Notes: generated by a model from the sequence alone, not told the origin. Counted from the stretch's first letter, positions 18,988 through 27,511 are shown. The stretch is 37,642 nucleotides of DNA from Acidaminococcaceae bacterium (GCA_017460905.1 JAFTZZ010000032.1:1-37642), one strand, 5' to 3'. A program made the numbers and translations.

Positions 18988-20400
18988 ATGGCCGTATACC
19001 GTTGCCGTATCTGCGGCGCTATTTTCGACGAGGCAAAGGAAGGGAAGAAACTGAGTGAAATTCCCTGCTGCCCCATCTGTAAGCAGCCTATCTCCAATTT
19101 TGAAAAGATTGCGGATGCGGAAGAAGAAAAGGCTGCGCCGGCCCCGGCACCGGCGCCTGCTGCGCTGGCATATGACGAAGCCTATGCCCGGGTTGACGAA
19201 CGCTGCCGTTACATGAAGGAAATTCATGAGATGGCGGTGACAGGGCGCACGCTTGGCGGCGCTATGGGAACCCAGATGCCGATGCCCGGCTGGGACGATA
19301 TTTTACTGCTGGGCACACAGCTGAATCCGCCGCCGCTGGAGGACGACGCGCCGGTAGAGACAAAGACCGTAATCGGCAAACATGCGAAACAGCCTATGGT
19401 ACTGGAAAGTCCGGTATATATTTCCCACATGTCCTTCGGCGCCCTTTCCAGGGAAACTAAGGTGGCGCTGGCCAAAGGCTCTGCTCTGGCAAAGACCGCC
19501 ATGTGCAGCGGGGAGGGCGGTATTCTGCCGGAAGAAATGGCGGCAGCCTACAAGTACATTTTTGAATATATCCCCAACAAATACAGCGTTACCGATGAGA
19601 ACCTGAAAGCGGCGGATGCGATTGAAATCAAAATCGGACAGGGAACGAAACCCGGCATGGGCGGACACCTGCCCGGGGAAAAGGTAACGCCGGAAATTGC
19701 GGCGCTGCGCGGCAAAAAAACGGGTGAAGATGTGCAGAGCCCCAGCAAATTCCCGGAAATCAATTTCCGGGAAGATTTAAAGGCCATGGTGGATATGCTG
19801 CGGGAGCGTTCGGGAGGCAGGCCGATCGGTATCAAGATTGCTGCCGGACGCATTGAGCAGGATCTGGAGCACTGCGTATTTGCGGAGCCGGATTTTATCA
19901 CCCTTGACGGACGAGGCGGCGCTACCGGTTCCAGCCCCTTCTTCCTGCGGGAAGCAACCACTGTTCCGACGATTTTTGCCCTGAGCCGCGCCCGCAAATA
20001 CCTGGATTCCGTCGGTTCCGATATTGCGCTGGTGATAACCGGCGGACTGCGGGTGTCGCCTGATTTTGCCAAAGCGCTGGCCATGGGCGCCGACGCCGTT
20101 GCGATTGCCAGTGCGGCGCTGATCGCTGCTGCCTGCCAGCAGTATCGCATCTGCGGTTCCGGCAACTGCCCTGTCGGTGTGGCAACGCAGGATCCGGAGC
20201 TGCGTGCCCGCCTGAACATCGACGCGGCGGCGCAGCGGGTGGCGAATTTCCTGAACGTATCCCTGTCGGAGCTGAAGACCTTTGCGCGTATCACCGGACA
20301 TTCCTCTGTACATGACCTGTGCCTGGATGACCTGGTTACGCTGAACAAAGATATTGAGGAGTGCACAGGCATTCCCTATGCGGGACGGGCAAGAATGTAA
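18988..20400 (+). CDS. Rubredoxin-like/FMN-binding glutamate synthase domain fusion
   Basis: A 470-residue protein. Residues 1-40 have two Cys pairs (C6-x2-C9 and C28-x2-C31) as in rubredoxin-like metal sites. An Ala/Pro-rich linker (PAPAPAPAALAY) follows, then the FMN-binding glutamate synthase domain. That domain includes SFGALSRETKVALAKG, a GQGTKPGMGGHLP loop and the Cys cluster C383-x5-C389-x4-C394, matching the [3Fe-4S] motif of glutamate synthase. The glutaminase domain is absent, so classical glutamate synthesis from glutamine is not assured. It may transfer electrons in an ammonia-dependent or unrelated redox reaction. The ATG at 18988 has GAGGAGGG upstream and is preferred over ATG 18967. 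Confidence 0.8.
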   Translation: MAVYRCRICGAIFDEAKEGKKLSEIPCCPICKQPISNFEKIADAEEEKAAPAPAPAPAALAYDEAYARVDERCRYMKEIHEMAVTGRTLGGAMGTQMPMPGWDDILLLGTQLNPPPLEDDAPVETKTVIGKHAKQPMVLESPVYISHMSFGALSRETKVALAKGSALAKTAMCSGEGGILPEEMAAAYKYIFEYIPNKYSVTDENLKAADAIEIKIGQGTKPGMGGHLPGEKVTPEIAALRGKKTGEDVQSPSKFPEINFREDLKAMVDMLRERSGGRPIGIKIAAGRIEQDLEHCVFAEPDFITLDGRGGATGSSPFFLREATTVPTIFALSRARKYLDSVGSDIALVITGGLRVSPDFAKALAMGADAVAIASAALIAAACQQYRICGSGNCPVGVATQDPELRARLNIDAAAQRVANFLNVSLSELKTFARITGHSSVHDLCLDDLVTLNKDIEECTGIPYAGRARM

Positions 20401-20464
20401 CAGATAGAACACAAAAACTGTTTGACTTTATTTCTTTCAGTAAGATAAGATTGAAATGAAAAGA

Positions 20465-20523
20465 TCTTCCGGTTGCAGTTATGCTGGTCTTTGGCAATAA
20501 CCTCCAGCCGGAAGAAGTTTTTT
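20465..20523 (+). terminator. Leader hairpin with T run (terminator or attenuator)
   Basis: CTTCCGG (20466-20472) pairs with CCGGAAG (20508-20514). Inner bases also pair (GTTAT with AATAAC), and TTTTTT follows at 20518-20523. It lies between the glutamate-synthase-like gene and the phosphatase gene, downstream of a possible promoter (TTGACT near 20423). It may end the upstream transcript or attenuate the downstream one. No known riboswitch was recognised. Confidence 0.5.
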
Positions 20524-20556
20524 GGTTTACATTTTACTATGACTGGGGGATTTTTT

Positions 20557-21396
20557 ATGAAAAAACTATTGGTATCCACACTGGCGGCTGTTGTTTTGGG
20601 ATTTGGCATCGGGGGTGACGCGACGCCTGCCTTTGCGGAAGAGCAGGCTGCGCCGAAGAGCAACATCCTGACCATGGCGGCTGTCTGGAAGCAGACGGCT
20701 GCAGAGTATCGCGCACTGTATTATCAGGGCTTCAACATTGCGCAGAAATATGTTGACGAAGCGGTGGCGAAGCATAAGAAAAAACATAAACCGCTGGCTG
20801 TAATTACAGATGTGGATGATACGGTTGCCATTCACGACCGGTATTGGGCGCATCTGATTGCCGGCGGCGAAGAGTTTTTCGATGATCCGGTGTGGGATAA
20901 ATATATTCCGACCAACAGCCTGCTGCCGGCTCCCGGCGCGTTGGACTTCCTGAACCACTGCAAGGAAAAAGGCGTAGAAGTATTCTATGTGACCAGCCGG
21001 GATCAGGGCGAAGGAACCTACGAGATGGCATTGGAGAACCTGCAGAAGCTGGGCTTCCCCTATGCGGACAGGGAACACCTGACGGTACTGGTGGATACGT
21101 CCAACAAAGAACCGCGGCAGAAGGAAATCGCGGAAAAGTTTGATGTAGTTGTGAAATTGGGCGACAGCCTGAATGATTTCCAACGCAAGTATTACATCAA
21201 AGGGGACTTTGAAGAACGTAATGCCATGACTGCTGCAGATAAGGATTTGTTCGGTACGCAATATATCATCATGCCGAATCCTACTGACGGCCAGTGGATT
21301 GCTGCCATCTTCGGGCAGTCGGAACCGGAGGATACAGCGGCGAACCGCGCACTGTGGCATAAGACTGCGACGCGGAATCAGTGGGAAGGAAAGTAA
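20557..21396 (+). CDS. Secreted HAD acid phosphatase, 5'-nucleotidase e(P4)-like
   Basis: A 279-residue protein with a signal peptide cut after about residue 27 (TPAFA-EE). The HAD motif DVDDT is at 85-89, with a second motif at VTSR and a later KLGDSLNDF. These fit the class B/C acid phosphatases related to lipoprotein e(P4), which dephosphorylate nucleotides outside the cytoplasm so nucleosides can be taken up. No lipobox Cys is present, so this version is probably soluble or only peptide-anchored. The start at 20557 is chosen because it begins the signal peptide and follows GGGGGA. Confidence 0.82.
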   Translation: MKKLLVSTLAAVVLGFGIGGDATPAFAEEQAAPKSNILTMAAVWKQTAAEYRALYYQGFNIAQKYVDEAVAKHKKKHKPLAVITDVDDTVAIHDRYWAHLIAGGEEFFDDPVWDKYIPTNSLLPAPGALDFLNHCKEKGVEVFYVTSRDQGEGTYEMALENLQKLGFPYADREHLTVLVDTSNKEPRQKEIAEKFDVVVKLGDSLNDFQRKYYIKGDFEERNAMTAADKDLFGTQYIIMPNPTDGQWIAAIFGQSEPEDTAANRALWHKTATRNQWEGK

Positions 21397-21427
21397 CAGA
21401 TATTCAGAGATTCTTTTTGTCATTCTA

Positions 21428-21455
21428 TTCACTTTTTTTACAAATGTGGTAAAAT
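21428..21455 (+). promoter_or_regulatory. Possible promoter of the lipoprotein gene
   Basis: TTCACT, 16-base spacer, TAAAAT. The leader then contains a perfect 8-bp inverted repeat ATTGTCAC/GTGACAAT (21516-21523 and 21535-21542), either a hairpin or a protein site. Confidence 0.45.
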
Positions 21456-21596
21456 TAAAGTACAGAAACATGTGCGTGAAGTTCCTGTAGGGAAATGCGG
21501 TGCAGTTCGTCTGTGATTGTCACGGTGTGTGCCTGTGACAATGCGGCAGAAAATATGCGCAGTGTTTCCACTAAATGTAAAAAAGGAGGAAGTATT

Positions 21597-22718
21597 GTGA
21601 AGAAGTTAATGATGGTTGTGATGGCGATGCTGCTGTCCCTGTCCCTGGTTGCGGGCTGCGGCGGCGGAGACAAAAAAGCGGAACTGATCAAAGGGCTCAA
21701 AACGGAGATCGGCACCCTGCTGGGCAATGTGGATAAGCTGGCTGCCGACGAGCTGAAGGGCGATGCCGCCAAGAAAGCGACAGAAGGCTTCAAAGGCCTG
21801 ATGGACAAGATTGCGAAGCTGAAAGAAGCGGCTAAAGGCGATGCGGCTGCGGAAAAAGACGTGGCTGACCTGATGGGCAAAGCCACCGGCTTATCGGAAA
21901 AGATCAGCCGCGGCCTGGCTGCCGGCAATCTGAACATTGATCCGAAGACCTTCAAGATTGAAGAACTGGAAAAGAACGGCTGGGTAGCCATTAAAGACGC
22001 GGCCGGCAAAATCACCGGCTACTATGACCCGAAAGACGTTGTAACGGACGATTTAGGCAAAAAAGCCTATGCCTGGATCCTGAAGATCGGGGAAGACGGA
22101 AAGGCTTTGGGCTTTGAAAACGTGGCCTTTGACTATGCCAACGGCAAGGTTGCCCTGAACAAAGAGGCCATTTTGGAAAACAAAGACGGCGTATTCAGCT
22201 TCGCGGCAGCGAAAGAAGCTATCAAATCCCTGGTATGGGGCGACGGCGTGAAAGGTCTGGAAGGTCTGGACCTGAACGGTATTTTTGAAAAACTGAAACC
22301 CCAGGGCTGGGATATGAAGAAACTGGCAGCCGCAGCGGCAGGCGCAGTTGCCGGTGACGCAGCCAAAGGCGGCGACAAAGCGGCTATGGTAAAAGACTTT
22401 GTAGCCTTTGCGGAAAAGAATGAAGCTACCCTGAAAAAACTGGCGGACTCCATTAACGGCGGTACGGTTGACAAAGCAGCATTGCTGGATCTGGGCAAAA
22501 ACGCCCTGGCAGAAATTAAAAAGGCCAATGGCGATCTGAGCGGCAAATATGCCGACCTGCTGAAACCGGTTGCCAACATCATGCAGATGCAGGAAGACCG
22601 CGCACAGGCCATGATTGACGGTGTGAACGGTAACGCGGCGCGCTTTGCCGAAGGCGGCGACCTGAAAGCCAAAGTGCTGGAACTGTTAGCGCAGTTCAAG
22701 AAAGAGAATAACCTGTAA
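21597..22718 (+). CDS. Large predicted lipoprotein of unknown function
   Basis: A 373-residue protein starting at GTG 21597, with AGGAGGA upstream. The signal peptide ends LSLVAGC, so Cys21 should be lipidated. The mature part is Lys/Ala/Glu-rich and mainly helical. Two helical regions (about 25-105 and 240-373) flank a section with WVAIKDAAGKITGYYDP. No catalytic motif is recognised. It lies alone between its own promoter and a terminator. It could be a surface-exposed or periplasmic structural lipoprotein. Confidence 0.7.
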   Translation: MKKLMMVVMAMLLSLSLVAGCGGGDKKAELIKGLKTEIGTLLGNVDKLAADELKGDAAKKATEGFKGLMDKIAKLKEAAKGDAAAEKDVADLMGKATGLSEKISRGLAAGNLNIDPKTFKIEELEKNGWVAIKDAAGKITGYYDPKDVVTDDLGKKAYAWILKIGEDGKALGFENVAFDYANGKVALNKEAILENKDGVFSFAAAKEAIKSLVWGDGVKGLEGLDLNGIFEKLKPQGWDMKKLAAAAAGAVAGDAAKGGDKAAMVKDFVAFAEKNEATLKKLADSINGGTVDKAALLDLGKNALAEIKKANGDLSGKYADLLKPVANIMQMQEDRAQAMIDGVNGNAARFAEGGDLKAKVLELLAQFKKENNL

Positions 22719-22797
22719 GCATGGAAGGCGCGCAGGGAATTTGCAGCGGATTTGCAGATTCAGGCTGACGCGGGAAACAAATGGAAATGAAATACGA

Positions 22798-22831
22798 AGG
22801 GTGCAGCGAGGAAACTCTGCTGCACCTTTTG
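22798..22831 (+). terminator. Terminator after the lipoprotein gene
   Basis: Perfect 8-bp stem GGTGCAGC/GCTGCACC followed by TTTT. Confidence 0.75.
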
Positions 22832-22884
22832 CGTATATAGGATGCCCTGTGTTCATCAACCTTTCACAATTTACGTATCGCATT

Positions 22885-22898
22885 ATGATATAATGTTC
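22885..22898 (+). promoter_or_regulatory. Extended -10 promoter of the CGGC-domain gene
   Basis: TGATATAAT in an AT-rich stretch about 55 bases before the start. No good -35 is seen. Confidence 0.45.
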
Positions 22899-22951
22899 TT
22901 ATTAAGAGATAGCTGCAGAAAAAAAGAAAACGCTATCCGGGAGGAATCATT

Positions 22952-23311
22952 ATGAAAAAGATTGCGATCATTCGTTGTCTGGATGTAAGCATGCGCTGTG
23001 TGGGCGCATCCTGCATGAAGTCCTTTAACAACCATACGGTGAAGTTTGAACGGTATGGGGATGAAGAACTGGAACTGACTGCCAGCCTGACCTGCAACGG
23101 CTGCGGGCAGACGGTGGAAAATGACGAAGGGCTGAAGAAGAAGCTGGACCGTCTGGCAGACGAGCCGGTGGATGTGGTACATTTCAGCAGCTGCACCAAC
23201 AAAAAGGATAAGGAAAATCCGGAGCTGAAAAAACGCTGTCAGTGGGTGGAAAAAATGAAGGACTATCTGGAAAGCAAGGGCGTGGAAGTCGTGTATGGGA
23301 CACACCACTGA
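22952..23311 (+). CDS. CGGC-domain protein
   Basis: A 119-residue protein with several conserved-looking Cys: C9, C16 and C21 near the start (RCLDVSMRCVGASC), then CNGCG near 49-52, and VVHFSSCTNKK near 76-85. This fits the CGGC domain, a small Cys-rich domain thought to bind metal. Many homologues occur in anaerobes and archaea. The biological role is unknown. AGGAGGAAT-type signal (GGGAGGAATC) precedes the start. Confidence 0.72.
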   Translation: MKKIAIIRCLDVSMRCVGASCMKSFNNHTVKFERYGDEELELTASLTCNGCGQTVENDEGLKKKLDRLADEPVDVVHFSSCTNKKDKENPELKKRCQWVEKMKDYLESKGVEVVYGTHH

Positions 23312-23396
23312 TTCACATACTTTGCGGAATGATGTGCAGCGATTGTTTTGGTGACAGGACTGCTTTTCAGATGAAAATTGCAAAGCTTGGAAGCCG

Positions 23397-23430
23397 GGCC
23401 GCTGCCATTCGTGTCGGCGGCCTCTTTCTA
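23397..23430 (+). terminator. Terminator after the CGGC-domain gene
   Basis: Stem GGCCGCTG/CGGCGGCC (one wobble), followed by TCTTTCTATTT. Confidence 0.65.
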
Positions 23431-23431
23431 T

Positions 23432-23460
23432 TTGGAAAAACATGGAAAACATGGTATAAT
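23432..23460 (+). promoter_or_regulatory. Promoter of the etf operon
   Basis: TTGGAA, 17-base spacer, TATAAT. Confidence 0.75.
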
Positions 23461-23649
23461 ATACTGTACTGGTTTAAGGGCGCTGGTTCAATGCGTTTTG
23501 CGCCTGCCGACACCTTTGCAATACACTTCGGCAGACAGAATAACGACTGGGCAGGGTCCAAATATAAGGAAACACTGATTAATTCGGTCATTGCACAAAC
23601 TCATTGAATCAGTGTTTTCATAAAACAATAACGTGAGCAGGAGGAGCAC

Positions 23650-24444
23650 ATGAACATCATCGTCTGTGTAAAACAAGTACCGGATACGACGCAGATCCGT
23701 CTGAATCCGGAAACCCGCACCCTGATACGGGACGGCGTGGAGAACATTTTGAATCCGTATGATGCGGAAGCATTGGAAACGGCACTGATCTTAAAAGATA
23801 GATATGGAGCGAAGGTAACGGTGGTTACCATGGGACCGCCTCAGGCCAAGGATATCCTGAAGGACGCCATTGCCCTGGGCGCGGACGAAGCGTTCCTGCT
23901 GACCGACCGGGTCGTGGCCGGTTCGGACACACTGGCTACCAGTGTGGCGCTGGCTGCGCTGGTGAAGCATCTGGGCGGCTGCGATCTGATCCTCTGCGGA
24001 CGGGAAGCGGCGGATGGCTGCACGGCGCAGGTTGGCCCGGAGATGGCGGAACATCTGGGCATTCCGCAGGTAACCTCTGCCCTGAAGGTTGATTTTGCGG
24101 ACGGGCGCTTTATCGTAGAACGGGAAACGGAAAACTGGGCGGAGACCCTGGCTGTTCCGGCTCCGGTGCTGGTGACCATGACCCGTGCGGAAAAGGAATT
24201 GCGTTTTGCCAGCATCCGCGGCAAGATGAAAGCCCGCAAGACGGAAATTCCGGTAAAGACTGCCGCAGACCTGGGCCTGGATGCCTCAAAGGTCGGCCTG
24301 AATGCATCGCCGACCCGTGTTATGAAGGTGTTTACGCCGGAAGTACATAAGATTGACACCCAGATCATCAAGGAAGACGATGTGGATGTTGCGGTTGACA
24401 AGCTGTTGGAAAAGCTTATCGCGGCCGGCGTTGTGAAACGCTGA
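23650..24444 (+). CDS. etfB: Electron transfer flavoprotein beta subunit
   Basis: A 264-residue EtfB/FixA-family protein. It starts MNIIVCVKQVPDT and carries the NPYDAEALETAL and CGREAADGCTAQVGP motifs of the family, with an AMP/nucleotide-binding fold. It pairs with EtfA to carry electrons between dehydrogenases and the quinone pool or ferredoxin. AGGAGGAG precedes the ATG. A ferredoxin gene and etfA follow without a gap, so all three form one operon. Whether this is a bifurcating Etf cannot be settled from the sequence alone. Confidence 0.92.
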   Translation: MNIIVCVKQVPDTTQIRLNPETRTLIRDGVENILNPYDAEALETALILKDRYGAKVTVVTMGPPQAKDILKDAIALGADEAFLLTDRVVAGSDTLATSVALAALVKHLGGCDLILCGREAADGCTAQVGPEMAEHLGIPQVTSALKVDFADGRFIVERETENWAETLAVPAPVLVTMTRAEKELRFASIRGKMKARKTEIPVKTAADLGLDASKVGLNASPTRVMKVFTPEVHKIDTQIIKEDDVDVAVDKLLEKLIAAGVVKR

Positions 24445-24454
24445 GCGGTGTATC

Positions 24455-24655
24455 GTGGCGGTTAAAGTTGATAAAGCTCGCTGCATAGGCTGTGAGAACT
24501 GCGCGGCTATCTGCGCCACTGGCGCCATACAGGTGCAGGACGGAAAAGCGTCTGTAACAGAAGATAAATGTGTGGGGTGCTGCGCGTGCGTCTACGATTG
24601 CCCTATGGAGGCGATTACTCTTCCGGAGGAGGATTTAAATTATGGCGAAGACTGA
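24455..24655 (+). CDS. 2[4Fe-4S] ferredoxin in the etf operon
   Basis: A 66-residue protein with two classic cluster motifs: CIGCENCAAIC (10-20) and CVGCCACVYDCP (39-50). The GTG at 24455 is 11 bases after the etfB stop. Its end overlaps the etfA start by 14 bases. Its location strongly suggests that it is the electron partner of this Etf, like FixX in fixABCX or the ferredoxin acceptor of bifurcating Etf. This is inferred from position. Confidence 0.88.
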   Translation: MAVKVDKARCIGCENCAAICATGAIQVQDGKASVTEDKCVGCCACVYDCPMEAITLPEEDLNYGED

Positions 24656-25646
24656 AAATTCGATTTGGGTAGTGGCCCAGCTGGAAAACGGCGAAGCCCT
24701 TGGCGTGACCTATGAATTGCTGGGACAGGCGCGCCGTCTTGCGGATCAGGCAGGACAGAATACGGCGGTTGTGCTGATCGGCAAAGAAAATAACGGACAG
24801 GCGGAAAAGCTGATTGCCCAGGGCGCGGATGTGGTGTACTCGGTGCTGGGCGCTGAATACGAAGATTACAATGTAGAGTTATATACAAACGCAATCTGCG
24901 AGCTGGCGCAGGCGTATCAGCCGAACGGCATCATGTTCGGCGCTACTATCGACGGCCGCGATCTGGCGCCCCGTGTGGCTGCCCGCCTGAAGACCGGCCT
25001 GTGCGCGGACTGCACGGAAGTGGAAATGGGCGAAAACGGTCTGCTGAAATGGACCCGTCCGGCCCTGGGCGGCAACCTGATGGGCACCATCGTCTGCTCC
25101 GATCTCCGTCCCCAGATGGGCTCTGTACGGCCCAAGATTTTTGCGCCCATGGAACCGGATGCCGGACGTCAGGGCGAAGTGATCAATTATACGGTAAAGA
25201 ATAAAGTAGAAAGCAAAGTGGAGATCCTGAAGAAGGAGCCTCTGTCCACCGGCGGCAAGCTGAAGATTGAAGACGCGGAAGTAGTCTGCGCAGGCGGCCG
25301 CGGCTTTGGCGATGCGGAACGGTTTGCCATTCTGGAAGAACTGGCAGGCCTCTTTGAGAAGTCCGCGGTGGCCGGTTCCCGCGCGGCGGTAGATGAAAAG
25401 TGGGTGGATCATGCATCCCAGGTGGGGCAGTCCGGCAAGACCGTTGCACCGAAGCTGTACGTTGCCTGCGGCATTTCCGGCGCCCTGCAGCATATTTGCG
25501 GCATGAAGGAATCCGAAGTGATTGTGGCCATCAATAAGGACGAAAACGCGCCGATCTTCGAAGTGGCGCATTACGGCCTGGTTGGCGACGTGCATGTCGT
25601 CATTCCCAAGCTGATTGAAAAGATTAAAGCCTATAAAGAATCCTGA
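24642..25646 (+). CDS. etfA: Electron transfer flavoprotein alpha subunit
   Basis: A 334-residue EtfA/FixB-family protein. The C-terminal FAD domain shows [10 protein letters not shown] near 209-218, [34 protein letters not shown] and [11 protein letters not shown]. These are signature elements of FAD binding in EtfA. The ATG overlaps the ferredoxin gene. No acyl-CoA dehydrogenase or quinone oxidoreductase gene is adjacent, so the dehydrogenase it serves is unknown. Confidence 0.92.
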   Translation: MAKTENSIWVVAQLENGEALGVTYELLGQARRLADQAGQNTAVVLIGKENNGQAEKLIAQGADVVYSVLGAEYEDYNVELYTNAICELAQAYQPNGIMFGATIDGRDLAPRVAARLKTGLCADCTEVEMGENGLLKWTRPALGGNLMGTIVCSDLRPQMGSVRPKIFAPMEPDAGRQGEVINYTVKNKVESKVEILKKEPLSTGGKLKIEDAEVVCAGGRGFGDAERFAILEELAGLFEKSAVAGSRAAVDEKWVDHASQVGQSGKTVAPKLYVACGISGALQHICGMKESEVIVAINKDENAPIFEVAHYGLVGDVHVVIPKLIEKIKAYKES

Positions 25647-25658
25647 GGTACTGTTTTT

Positions 25659-25862
25659 GTGTGGAAAGTCATTTATATCGCTCCGACACAGGAGTATGCT
25701 GAAAAATTAAAGAAGCTGCTGCTGGACAACGGGTTTTTGTGTCAGCTGAAGCCGGTCGGTTCACGACGCGGCAGCAAGCTTGTTTCGATTGAGATTTCCG
25801 TGCCGGAATCCGAAGCGGAGGACGCTTACGAAGTGCTGGCGGAACATGGGTTCCGGGGATAG
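25659..25862 (+). CDS. DUF2007-like small protein
   Basis: A 67-residue protein starting at GTG 25659. It begins MWKVIYIAPTQEYAEKLKKLL and ends with an ISVPESEAEDAYEVL motif. This fits a family of about 60-residue ferredoxin-fold proteins in Bacillota (DUF2007-like), sometimes misnamed glutamate decarboxylase. Function unknown. It lies 12 bases after etfA and may be cotranscribed. Confidence 0.6.
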   Translation: MWKVIYIAPTQEYAEKLKKLLLDNGFLCQLKPVGSRRGSKLVSIEISVPESEAEDAYEVLAEHGFRG

Positions 25863-25919
25863 GAAGGCCCGGTTGTGAATAGCAGATAAACGATTCGGTT
25901 TTTTAAATAAGGGTTTTAC

Positions 25920-27275
25920 ATGGCGGACAGAGGAGAGAAACTTTTCAAAAAAGGATATACCGATTTTGACGCGCAGCTTGACCGGGAGCTGGAGGAAGAA
26001 AAAGAAGAGCGGCGCAGGCAGCTGCTGCTGCAGGCTCCCGATTACAAGCTGATGAATTACATGGCGGAAAACGGGACCGATACGCCGGAGCTTGCGACCA
26101 GGCTGAAAGATGCGGGTTTCTATTATTTGCGCTGCAAAAATGACGATGAAACCGAAAAGCTGATGGGCGTCTTTCGGAAAACCTTGCTGGGACATCCGTC
26201 TTTACGGGAAGATATCCTGAAACAGATGGGGTATCTGGGCTGTCTTGCGTTTAAACAGGCTTTGCCTGTATTAGGCAAGGGCTGTGCGGAAATCATTCTG
26301 GAAGATTTGCGTCTGTTAGGAAAGGAAGCCCCGGAGGTTTCCGGCGAGGGTTACCTGCATCTGCGGAACGTGGCGGATACGGCGGCGCGGACCCGGAATG
26401 ATAAAGAACTGCGGGAGATCGCGACCGCGTTTTATGATTACTGGAAAGAAAGCAGGCCGCGTGTTACGAACGGGCTGCTTTCGGCGTTGAGCGATTTACT
26501 GTTTGTGGCGGCAGACAGACGTCAGATTGACACGTTAATTGTGGTTTGCCGTCTGTGCCGCAGTATTTTACGGCATGCATCGGCAGACAGCGTCATGCGG
26601 CAGCAGTTTGTCGCGGAGTGGGGCGGGATTGCAGCCCAGATCGGCCAGCGCGGCTGGGTTACGGAATGCACAGTGCTGTTGAAGGAACTTTGTATCTTGC
26701 TGGGGTCGGTCAAGGATTTTGCGCTGATCAAAAAAGTGCTGGCAGACGTTGCGGTCCATATGCAGATGCAAAGCAAATGGGACGGCTTTGAAAGCGCGTT
26801 TCGTTTATATTATCCCTGTCAGCTGTTTGTGCTTGAGGCATTGGTCTGGATGCTGCGCAAGTATCGCCGCATCATCTGGAAAGAAGACATGCTGGAAACG
26901 AAAACGGCGCAGAAAGATTCCGGTATGCTGGCACAGCTGGAACAGAAAATGAATCTGATTACCGAGAGGGAACAGGTAACGGACATGATCCGTTTCCTGC
27001 TGCGCAATGCCAGGGATCTGGCAGCCGCCTGCGCCCGTCTGGAAATGAAGGACGAGTGGGAGATTTATCTCGCCTGGCAGCGGGTTTGGCTGTCTGCCTG
27101 CGGCAGGTCAGAGAAACGGCGAAACCAGATCCGGCGCTTTATGCAGTTTGTTGCGGAATACTGGCACAGCACCCAGCCCTCCCGCAGCCGGAAGCAGTGG
27201 GAGCTGATGCAGGAACTCATGCAGCCGTTGCAGCTGAGCCGGGAGGATCAGGAACTGGTGAATCTGCTGGCGTAA
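25920..27275 (+). CDS. Hypothetical 451-residue helical protein
   Basis: Not recognised. It starts MADRGEKLFKKGYTDFDAQL with a charged coiled segment (ELEEEKEERRRQ) and then reads as a series of helices without signal peptide or membrane segment. The middle is rich in Leu, Arg and Cys, similar in look to helical-repeat (HEAT/TPR-like) proteins. The ribosome-binding site is weak (AAGGG). It sits between the etf operon and the pyr leader. It could be an adaptor or regulatory protein; no catalytic motif was seen. Confidence 0.6.
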   Translation: MADRGEKLFKKGYTDFDAQLDRELEEEKEERRRQLLLQAPDYKLMNYMAENGTDTPELATRLKDAGFYYLRCKNDDETEKLMGVFRKTLLGHPSLREDILKQMGYLGCLAFKQALPVLGKGCAEIILEDLRLLGKEAPEVSGEGYLHLRNVADTAARTRNDKELREIATAFYDYWKESRPRVTNGLLSALSDLLFVAADRRQIDTLIVVCRLCRSILRHASADSVMRQQFVAEWGGIAAQIGQRGWVTECTVLLKELCILLGSVKDFALIKKVLADVAVHMQMQSKWDGFESAFRLYYPCQLFVLEALVWMLRKYRRIIWKEDMLETKTAQKDSGMLAQLEQKMNLITEREQVTDMIRFLLRNARDLAAACARLEMKDEWEIYLAWQRVWLSACGRSEKRRNQIRRFMQFVAEYWHSTQPSRSRKQWELMQELMQPLQLSREDQELVNLLA

Positions 27276-27356
27276 CGTTTGCGGCCGAAGCTGTAAGTCT
27301 CTGGTAATGCGTATTTGCATAACAGGTTTGTATTTAGCAAGTGCTGAAATTTACAG

Positions 27357-27385
27357 TTGAAGCTTGAGTCAGTTCGTGTTATAAT
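27357..27385 (+). promoter_or_regulatory. pyr operon promoter
   Basis: TTGAAG, 17-base spacer, TATAAT. Confidence 0.7.
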
Positions 27386-27416
27386 TAACAAAACTGAATA
27401 GTATTACCTTTAAATC

Positions 27417-27436
27417 GGTCCTGTGAGACTGTAAGG
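27417..27436 (+). promoter_or_regulatory. PyrR-binding loop
   Basis: GGTCCTGTGAGACTG-TAAGG closely follows the conserved pattern TCC-GAGAG-CT-AAGG that binds PyrR in the pyr mRNA of Bacillota. UMP-bound PyrR should stabilise this element and favour the downstream terminator. No pyrR gene is in the window. Confidence 0.65.
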
Positions 27437-27468
27437 TGACTTACTTGAGTAGTTTTATGGAAGAAAAT

Positions 27469-27511
27469 AAGCCTTCTTGCATCCTGCGGGACAAGAAGGC
27501 TTTTATTTTAT
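27469..27511 (+). terminator. pyr attenuator terminator
   Basis: Perfect 11-bp stem AAGCCTTCTTG/CAAGAAGGCTT followed by TTATTTTATT, 100 bases before pyrB. Confidence 0.85.

Larger units (their letters stand above)
23312..23649. other. Intergenic region with terminator and long etf leader
   Basis: Contains the terminator at 23397-23430, the etf promoter at 23432-23460, and a 185-nt leader. The leader ends in a 10-bp stem AACACTGATT/AATCAGTGTT (23571-23580 and 23607-23616) with a 26-base loop, about 34 bases before the etfB start. The reading frame across this region (23242-23607) overlaps the promoter and terminator and is not credible. Confidence 0.55.

Noticed and set aside
23242-23607. Protein gene between the CGGC-domain gene and etfB
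   Set aside because: The frame covers a terminator and the etf promoter and is not protein-like.
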